Shown here piece by piece: positions 58,542 to 64,000 of a stretch of DNA of 64,000 bases. The position numbers and the translations under genes were made by a program. Each line of letters opens with the position of its first letter. The first letter of the stretch is position 1. The notes under the pieces were generated by a model, which had not been told where the DNA came from, did no database searches, and saw only the letters and a list, made by a program, of their open reading frames with translations. This DNA comes from DASXUC01 sp036505015 (GTDB lineage Bacteria > Sysuimicrobiota > Sysuimicrobiia > Sysuimicrobiales > Kaftiobacteriaceae): assembly GCA_036505015.1 (NCBI GenBank), contig DASXUC010000088.1, positions 1 to 64,000 on the forward strand. Direction: 5' to 3'.

Positions 58542-60499
58542 TGCTCGACGCTCCGGATGTGCAGGGTCGTGTGCACCTCGACCGTACGGCCGTCCTCGTA
58601 CGTCACCACGAACGTCGTATCGTAGGTGGGCAGGCCGCCGCAGATGGCGGCGATCAGGCCCTGGTAGCGCTCCGAGATGAAATGCCGCCGCAGCTTCCGC
58701 GTCCGCGTCAGCTCGTCGTCGTCGGGATGGAACTCTTTGTACAGCGAGACAAAGCGGGACAGGCGCCACTCCGGCCGCAGCCGCCGGTTGGTCTGCTCGA
58801 CGATGCCGTCCAGCAGCTCCAGGACCTGGGGTTTTTGGGACAGGTCGGCGTAGGACGTATACGCGATCCCGCGGTCCTCGGCCCACTTCCCGACGCTGCG
58901 CATCTCGATGTTCAGGATGGCCGCCAGCATCGTCCCCTCCGGGGAGGCGATGACCATCGCCTCCGCCACGTACGGCGTGAACTTCAGCATCGCTTCCACG
59001 ACCCAGGGGCTCATTTTGGTCCCGTCCGCCAGCATGATCACGTCCGACATGCGGTCGAACATGATCACGTCCCCGCTGGGGTCCAGGGTGCCGTAATCCC
59101 CCGTGTACAGCCACCCGTCCCGCAGCGCCTTCGCGGTGCCTTCCGGGTTGTGGTAGTACCCGCGGAACACGCTGGGACTGCGCTCGACGATCTCCCCGTC
59201 GTCGGTGATCCGCACGTCCGTGTTCGCGATCGGATAGCCCATGGTCCAGAAATGCACCTGCCCGTCGCGGTGCACGCACGAGATGCCGGCGATCTCGGTC
59301 TGGCCGTAGATCTGTTTGAGGTTGACGCCCAGCGAGTGGAAGAACGTGAAGTAGTCGGGGCCCAGCGGCGAGCCGCCGTTCCAGGCCACGCGCATGTGCA
59401 GGAACCCGATCTTGTCCAGGACCGGGCGGAACACCAGCCGGTGTGCGATCCAGCGGGCGGTGCGCAGCCACCATGGCACGGGTAACTGCTGTGCGCGGCG
59501 GTCCACGACCCGACCGCCGATGCGCAGGGCCCAGCCGTAGACGCGGCGGTGCAGCCAGCCGGCGTCGAGCATCCGCACGGTGACCGCGGTGTGCAACCCT
59601 TCGTAGATCCGCGCGGGGGCGAAGGTGAACTGCGGGCCGATCTCGCGGAAATCGCGCTGGGCCGTTTCGGGTTCCTCCGGGAAGTTCACCGTGAATCCCA
59701 CCAGCTGATGCAGCGTGGTGGAGATCATGACCTCGCCGATCCAGGCGAACGGCAGGTAGGACACGAACTCATCGCCGGAGTCCAGGTGCGCCTCGCGCTG
59801 ATGGAAATTCTCTCCCTGCGCGATCAGGTTGTCATACGACAGCATCGCCAGCTTGGGCAGCGCGGTGGTGCCGGAGGTCTGGCAGAAGATGGCAATATCA
59901 CCGCCGCGTCCCTGATCAACTTCGGCATCGAACAAGTCCGGCATCCGGTCATGCAGCATCCGTCCGCGCGCCTGGACCTCGCTGAAGCTCAGCAGCTTCG
60001 GGTGGGCGTACCGCCACATGCCGCGCCGGTCATCGACGACGACATGCCGGAGGTGAGGGAGGCGGCGTTCCATCTCCAGCAGTTTGTCGACCTGCTCCTG
60101 GTCCTCGCAGAAGACGATCCGCGCCTCCGAAAACGCCAGCAGCTCCGCCAGTTGGTCACTCAGGCTGTCCTGGTAGAGGCCGTAGGTAATGCCGCCCATC
60201 GCCTGCGCGCCCAGTTCGGCGTAGAACAGCTCGGGACGGTTGTCGCCGATGATCGCCAGTGCCTGCCCGCGGGCAAAATCCAGCGACTTCAGGCCGAGTC
60301 CGAAGGCGCGCGAGTGCGCGAGATACTCGCGCCAGGTGATGGCCTGCCAGATCCCGAGATCCTTTTCGCGGAAGGCCACGCGGTCCCCGAAGGCGTCCGC
60401 GTTCGCCCGCAGCAGTTTGGGCAGGGTGTCGTCGATCCGCACCGGCTCCGCGGCCGGGCGGCGGGGGAGGGGGCGTTGGAGCACCGAGCGCGCGGCCAT
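58538..60499 (-). CDS. AMP-dependent acyl-CoA synthetase (long-chain fatty acid type)
   Basis: A 653-residue acyl-adenylate-forming enzyme. The AMP motif is CQTSGTTALPKLAM, with QIYGQTEIAG, YTGDYGTLD and the C-terminal MFDRMSDVIMLADGTKMSPW (core motif with Asp-Arg). It lies between the importer ATPase and permease genes, so it probably activates an imported acid to its CoA ester. ATG 60499 is a good start. Confidence 0.88.
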   Translation of the reverse strand: MAARSVLQRPLPRRPAAEPVRIDDTLPKLLRANADAFGDRVAFREKDLGIWQAITWREYLAHSRAFGLGLKSLDFARGQALAIIGDNRPELFYAELGAQAMGGITYGLYQDSLSDQLAELLAFSEARIVFCEDQEQVDKLLEMERRLPHLRHVVVDDRRGMWRYAHPKLLSFSEVQARGRMLHDRMPDLFDAEVDQGRGGDIAIFCQTSGTTALPKLAMLSYDNLIAQGENFHQREAHLDSGDEFVSYLPFAWIGEVMISTTLHQLVGFTVNFPEEPETAQRDFREIGPQFTFAPARIYEGLHTAVTVRMLDAGWLHRRVYGWALRIGGRVVDRRAQQLPVPWWLRTARWIAHRLVFRPVLDKIGFLHMRVAWNGGSPLGPDYFTFFHSLGVNLKQIYGQTEIAGISCVHRDGQVHFWTMGYPIANTDVRITDDGEIVERSPSVFRGYYHNPEGTAKALRDGWLYTGDYGTLDPSGDVIMFDRMSDVIMLADGTKMSPWVVEAMLKFTPYVAEAMVIASPEGTMLAAILNIEMRSVGKWAEDRGIAYTSYADLSQKPQVLELLDGIVEQTNRRLRPEWRLSRFVSLYKEFHPDDDELTRTRKLRRHFISERYQGLIAAICGGLPTYDTTFVVTYEDGRTVEVHTTLHIRSVEH

Positions 60500-60501
60500 G
60501 G

Positions 60502-61278
60502 TCAGTGCACGGCGGGGGCGTCGCCGATGTAGGCGGTAATCACGTCGGGATTGCGCTGCACCTCGGCCGGCATCCCCTCGGCGATCTTCTTGCCGTAGTC
60601 CATGACGATGATGCGGTCGCAGAGGTCCATCACCACGCCCATGTCGTGTTCAATGAGAATCACCGGGACGTGCCGCACTTCCTTCAGCTCGAGGATGTAG
60701 CGGGCCATGTCGGCCTTCTCGTCCATGCTCATGCCGGCCATCGGCTCGTCGAGCACCAGCAACCGGGGCTCCATGGCCAGGGCCCGGCCCAATTCCACCT
60801 TCTTCTGCAGGCCGTAGGGGAGGTCCGCGACGCGGTGGTCGCGCGCGTACTCGATTTCCAGAAAGTCGATGATCTCTTCCACGGCCCGCCGGTGGGTGAG
60901 GTGCTCGCGTTCGGCCCGTCCCGCGTACAGGCCGCAGGCCAGGACGCCGGCGCGCATGCGGATCACCCGACCGGTCATGATGTTGTGCAGGACGCTCATG
61001 CCCGGATACAGGGCGATGTTCTGGAACGTGCGCGCGATCCCCATCGCGGCGCGGGCGTGCGGCGGCAGGCGCGTGATGTCGGTGCCCGCGAACACCAGCG
61101 TGCCCCGGGACGGATGGTAGAAGCCGTTGATACAGTTGAGCACGCTGGTCTTCCCGGCACCGTTGGGGCCGATGATGCCGAGAATCTCCCGCTCACCGAG
61201 CGTGAACTCGACGCCCGCGATCGCGTGGATGTCGTGGAAGTGCAGGTGCAGATCGCTGACACGCAGGACGGGTCCCAT
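60502..61278 (-). CDS. livG: Branched-chain-type ABC transporter ATPase
   Basis: A 258-residue ATPase: Walker A GPNGAGKT, Walker B LLVLDEPMAGMS, and a variant signature VADLPYGLQKKVELGRAL in place of LSGGQ, common in LivG. It starts the minus-strand transport operon (livG, ligase, livH, livM). Confidence 0.9.
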   Translation of the reverse strand: MGPVLRVSDLHLHFHDIHAIAGVEFTLGEREILGIIGPNGAGKTSVLNCINGFYHPSRGTLVFAGTDITRLPPHARAAMGIARTFQNIALYPGMSVLHNIMTGRVIRMRAGVLACGLYAGRAEREHLTHRRAVEEIIDFLEIEYARDHRVADLPYGLQKKVELGRALAMEPRLLVLDEPMAGMSMDEKADMARYILELKEVRHVPVILIEHDMGVVMDLCDRIIVMDYGKKIAEGMPAEVQRNPDVITAYIGDAPAVH

Positions 61279-61306
61279 TTTGCAGATAAACTTTTGATGC
61301 GTCTCG

Positions 61307-61948
61307 CTAGATGCCCTTTCTAGCCAAACGGTTTGTACGCGCCAATGTCTCTAGGCAGGTCATGACGTAAGATTGAATGCTGCTGTAGGGAATTCTTTTC
61401 GCCCACTGCCTGGCTTTCGAAAAGCTGAATTCCGGGCCTAAATTTAGCTCTGGAAAATACCGGAAGCGTCTTCCGCGTCGACTCGAAAGATACAAGCTAT
61501 CAACAAGCGCTTTCTCCGGATTCGCGATGAGGAAGTTGGTACCGCCGCGGTTCCATTCAAAGCCGTCGAATAGCGATGGTTGTAGCCTGTGGAACGAGTA
61601 AGTACCGAATCGTGTTCTTGTCAGTTTCGATCTACCGATTGTAGCGACGAAGATCACCTGAGGAATCTGGTCGATCAGGCCATGGAGATGCATGGCAGAG
61701 AGGAAAGATATGTAAGCAGGATTCGGGAGCGCGAGGACCATTGCCAGGCCGAACGGTGAAAACCTTGGGTCATTCGGTTGGCACCATACCCCTCGGTGGA
61801 CACTCTGGATCAAGCCTCGTCGATGTGCCCGGCGAAGCATGTGGGCAGCCGATTGAATCGAAATACCCGTCACCATAGCCATTTCTCTGGTTGTGAATGC
61901 GGGTCTTCCGATGACACGAATCGCCTGAGTGAGAGACAAGTCAGCCAT
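61307..61948 (-). CDS. AbiEi-like antitoxin/transcriptional regulator
   Basis: A 213-residue protein: an N-terminal winged helix (FTTREMAMVTGISIQSAAHMLRRAHRRGLIQ) and an AbiEi-type C-terminal domain with PNPAYISFLSAMHLHGL and IANPEKALVDSLY. In type IV systems it represses its own promoter and counters the nucleotidyltransferase toxin. It overlaps the toxin gene by 8 bp. GC content is clearly lower than its neighbours, indicating transfer. Confidence 0.8.
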   Translation of the reverse strand: MADLSLTQAIRVIGRPAFTTREMAMVTGISIQSAAHMLRRAHRRGLIQSVHRGVWCQPNDPRFSPFGLAMVLALPNPAYISFLSAMHLHGLIDQIPQVIFVATIGRSKLTRTRFGTYSFHRLQPSLFDGFEWNRGGTNFLIANPEKALVDSLYLSSRRGRRFRYFPELNLGPEFSFSKARQWAKRIPYSSIQSYVMTCLETLARTNRLARKGI

Positions 61949-62729
61949 TTAGATCGGGTCCAACGTCGAGTAGCTCCAGCACCCGGAGTTGAATGCTCTC
62001 CCATCCTGACCTCGATCCATATGCTTGCTGATCATCCGGCCCAAGATAGCTGACGACGGTATCGGAGTATTCATCGAATCGCATTTGGTGAATCGTTTCA
62101 CTCACCCTCTTTAGATCGATCGTGCTCAGCCCGGCGGTCAGTGAGGTATCAGATTCTTCGATCTGAGAACTTAGCACGTAGAGGTCGAACACATCTCTAG
62201 CTTGGCTTTCCTTTCGGGATAGGAGTGCCTGAATTTTCTGCCTTGCCGCAACGACTGCAGGATAGTGGGGGGCAATGAATGGAGGAAGCCTGTACGGGTA
62301 TAGGACCGACGTCGATATGGGTTCATTCAGGATTGGTGAGTCGAGACCCCGACGCGACAGTTCGACTTTCGTGAATAGATCTTCGCCTGCATTTGAAATG
62401 AGATGAACCTTGAACCGTTGAACGGTCTTCGTCTGCTTTGCCCTGGACATGTCCGGGGGCTGAATCCGATCGATACCATACATGCGCAGGGTGTCCACAA
62501 AAACTGTGGAATCAAGAACACCGAGCACCCTTTCTTGAACTCGATGGACGGCTTCAGTTGGCGCGATGTCGAGATCCATATCTTCTGAATAGCGAATGCT
62601 CCCAAAGAAGAACCTGAGGTTGCTGCCACCCTTCAAGGCAATCTTTGAGACGGGAAACTTTTGTATGAGGATACGGAGAAAGACAAGGTGAAAAATCTCT
62701 CGCTTTTGAAGTGGAGAAGTAACTGTCAT
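61941..62729 (-). CDS. AbiEii/MenT-family nucleotidyltransferase toxin
   Basis: A 262-residue protein with the AbiEii signature KGGSNLRFFFGSIRYSEDMDLDI: the GS pair and two Asp residues of the nucleotidyltransferase site. Toxins of this family add nucleotides to tRNA or other targets and can abort phage infection. The ATG at 62729 precedes its antitoxin gene, an order opposite to the classic abiEi-abiEii. AT-richer than surroundings. Confidence 0.8.
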   Translation of the reverse strand: MTVTSPLQKREIFHLVFLRILIQKFPVSKIALKGGSNLRFFFGSIRYSEDMDLDIAPTEAVHRVQERVLGVLDSTVFVDTLRMYGIDRIQPPDMSRAKQTKTVQRFKVHLISNAGEDLFTKVELSRRGLDSPILNEPISTSVLYPYRLPPFIAPHYPAVVAARQKIQALLSRKESQARDVFDLYVLSSQIEESDTSLTAGLSTIDLKRVSETIHQMRFDEYSDTVVSYLGPDDQQAYGSRSGWESIQLRVLELLDVGPDLNG

Positions 62730-62740
62730 ACACTCTTGTT

Positions 62741-62769
62741 CCTAGGAGTGGGTCTCTGAAACTCCTAGG
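62741..62769. promoter_or_regulatory. Inverted-repeat operator upstream of the AbiE-like pair
   Basis: CCTAGGAGT (62741-62749) and ACTCCTAGG (62761-62769) form a perfect 9-bp inverted repeat 12 bp upstream of the toxin start. A second repeat ATAGTTG/CAACTAT lies at 62784-62807. Both are likely binding sites for the AbiEi-like regulator, which autoregulates in known systems. Confidence 0.55.
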
Positions 62770-62821
62770 AGGCATTATTGCATATAGTTGCCGAATATGT
62801 CAACTATCGGCACTAATGTTT

Positions 62822-62855
62822 CACCACCACCACCACCACCACCACCACCACCACC
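62822..62855. repeat. (CAC)11 trinucleotide microsatellite
   Basis: Eleven perfect CAC units occur between the AbiE-like operon and the ligase gene on the other strand, ~20 bp before the ligase ATG. Length could vary by slippage. I see no coding role. Confidence 0.8.
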
Positions 62856-62874
62856 CACTTCGCGATCCGCAGCC

Positions 62875-64000
62875 ATGGTAGAAACCGTTGTCTATAGGAA
62901 GGAGGAACTCCGCCCCCAAGCCCAGCGCCTGGCCGAGCAGGAGGCCGCTCTTGCCGCGATGGTCGCCGCGGCGGCCCCGGCGGCCCCCGCGCTGGCCGAG
63001 CAGCTCGCTGCCGCGGGGCTTGCACCAGCGGATATCACGCTGGAGCGGCTGGCCGAGGTTCCCGTCACGCCGAAAGCAGACCTGCCCGCGTTCCAGGCGC
63101 GCCGGCCGCCGTTCGGCGGGTGGCTCGCGGTGCCGGTGCGCGGTCTCCGCCGGGTCTTCGTCTCGCCGGGACCGATCTTCGACCCCGAAGCCGGAGGCGA
63201 GGACTACTGGGGGTTTGCGCCGGCCCTATTTGCGGCCGGCTTCCGCGCCGGACAGTTGGTCTTGAACACCTTCTCGCACCACCTCACGCCGGCCGGGTCG
63301 ATGTTTGACGGCGCGCTCGGCGCGCTAGGCTGCGTCGCGGTGCCTACCGGGGTCGGCAACGTGGACATCCAACTCCGGACGCTGCTGGATCTGCACGCCG
63401 AAGGGTTCGTCGGCACGCCGAGTTTCCTGGCCGCACTGCTCGAGCGGGCGGCGGACAGCGGCGCCCGCTCACCGCTGGAGGTGGCTGTTGTGTCGGGGGA
63501 ACCCCTCGCCGAGTCGCTCCGCAGCACAGTCGAGGACCGGCACGGCCTGCGGGTGAGCCAGGTCTATGCGATCGGCGACATCGGGCTCATCGCGTACGAG
63601 TGTCCGGCGCGCAATGGGCTGCATGTCGCGGACCGCGCCATCGTGGAACTAGTCGATCCGACGACCGGCGCGCCGGTCCAGACGGGACATCCCGGCGAAG
63701 TGGTCGTCACCTTCCTCAGCGAGACGTACCCGTTGCTGCGGCTGGGGACGGGCGACCTCTCCCGCCTCCTGGACGGGGACTGTCCATGCGGCCGCACCGC
63801 CCCGCGAATGGAGCGCATCCTGGGCCGGGTGGGCGACGCCGTCAAGGTACGCGGGATCTTCCTGCATCCGTTTGATCTGGAGCGGGCGGTCGAGAGATAT
63901 CCAGAGATCGTCCGCTACCAGGCGGTGGTGACGCGGTCGGGGCATGCGGACGAGTTGACCGTCTCGGTAGAACGTGCGGCAGGCGCCCTTTCCGATGACG
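62875..64000 (+). CDS. Phenylacetate-CoA ligase-like adenylate-forming enzyme (3' end beyond window)
   Basis: From ATG 62875 the frame stays open for 375 residues to the window edge. It matches PaaK-type ligases in the part after the core: TFSHHLTPAGSMFDGAL, VGTPSFLAALLE, VVSGEPLAESLR, YAIGDIGLIAYEC, RLGTGDLS and MERILGRVGDAVKVRGIFLHP. The N-terminal region is short compared with PaaK. It probably activates an aromatic or related acid imported by the nearby ABC system. Confidence 0.8.
   Translation, partial: MVETVVYRKEELRPQAQRLAEQEAALAAMVAAAAPAAPALAEQLAAAGLAPADITLERLAEVPVTPKADLPAFQARRPPFGGWLAVPVRGLRRVFVSPGPIFDPEAGGEDYWGFAPALFAAGFRAGQLVLNTFSHHLTPAGSMFDGALGALGCVAVPTGVGNVDIQLRTLLDLHAEGFVGTPSFLAALLERAADSGARSPLEVAVVSGEPLAESLRSTVEDRHGLRVSQVYAIGDIGLIAYECPARNGLHVADRAIVELVDPTTGAPVQTGHPGEVVVTFLSETYPLLRLGTGDLSRLLDGDCPCGRTAPRMERILGRVGDAVKVRGIFLHPFDLERAVERYPEIVRYQAVVTRSGHADELTVSVERAAGALSDD

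Noticed and set aside
58542..59474. Upstream extension of the livH frame
   Set aside because: The frame is open across the ligase gene in another frame, but LivH homology begins at TTG 58541, which couples to the ligase stop.
62813..63025. 70-residue minus-strand frame ending in a run of Val
   Set aside because: The run is the reverse reading of the (CAC)11 tract, and the rest is antisense to the PaaK-like gene.

Overview
The window is a high-GC bacterial chromosome segment with dense operons, frequent GTG and TTG starts, and start/stop overlaps of the ATGA, GTGA or TTGA type. Bacillithiol genes, a T-box leader, copper-amine-oxidase-type stalk domains, a DUF4321-like protein and the rplU-rpmA-obg-nadD-rsfS order point to an uncultured monoderm-like Terrabacteria lineage. 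Candidate phylum CSP1-3/Sysuimicrobiota or a neighbour is my inference; no marker in the window proves it.

Layout. 1-3.6 kb: end of an M1 peptidase, a glycosyltransferase and bacillithiol synthesis (bshB1, bshC). 3.6-8.8 kb: cytochrome c maturation system I (ccmABCDEF) with a cupredoxin and extra tiny membrane proteins. 8.8-15 kb: an atypical quinol-oxidising complex made of a dihaem cytochrome c lipoprotein, a Rieske protein, a cytochrome b lacking one haem-ligand pair, two small membrane proteins, a second cytochrome b fused to a 2x[4Fe-4S] ferredoxin, an MvhD/FlpD-like protein, a 35-residue membrane peptide and a cupredoxin. 15-18.7 kb: polyprenyl diphosphate synthase, an NmrA-like protein, a holin-X-like pair, tatA and tatC. 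18.7-30.7 kb: radC, mreBCD, mrdA, rodA, rng, rplU, rpmA, obg, nadD, rsfS and a GNAT protein. 31-38.7 kb: an HNH protein, a broken secreted gene, then a T-box leader with a complete tRNA-Ala gene inside it, followed by ilvE, leuS and a second leuS-like gene without the editing domain. 38.7-49.9 kb: cell-surface proteins, a partner-switching sigma module, a collagen-like membrane protein, comEA, an ECF sigma/anti-sigma/RseB-like set and a dipeptidase. 50-52.2 kb: polyamine synthesis from arginine. 52.4-64 kb: a secreted glycosidase-like protein, a branched-chain-type ABC importer split over both strands with acyl-CoA ligases, and an AT-richer AbiE-type toxin-antitoxin pair.

How the genes fit. 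The ccm genes supply haem c to the dihaem lipoprotein of the adjacent bc-type complex. In that complex the quinol-oxidation motif and the full set of haem ligands are divided between two different cytochrome b proteins, and the one with four ligands carries ferredoxin domains. This suggests a heterodimeric complex with a low-potential exit to soluble Fe-S carriers. The T-box, with a CTC (Leu) specifier, links leucine starvation to ilvE and both leuS genes, while tRNA-Ala lies upstream of the terminator and would be made in every case.

Many gene junctions carry inverted repeats built from short iterated words of 7-9 nt, with a different word at most loci. One of these sits in frame inside leuS, and others form the tails of two proteins.
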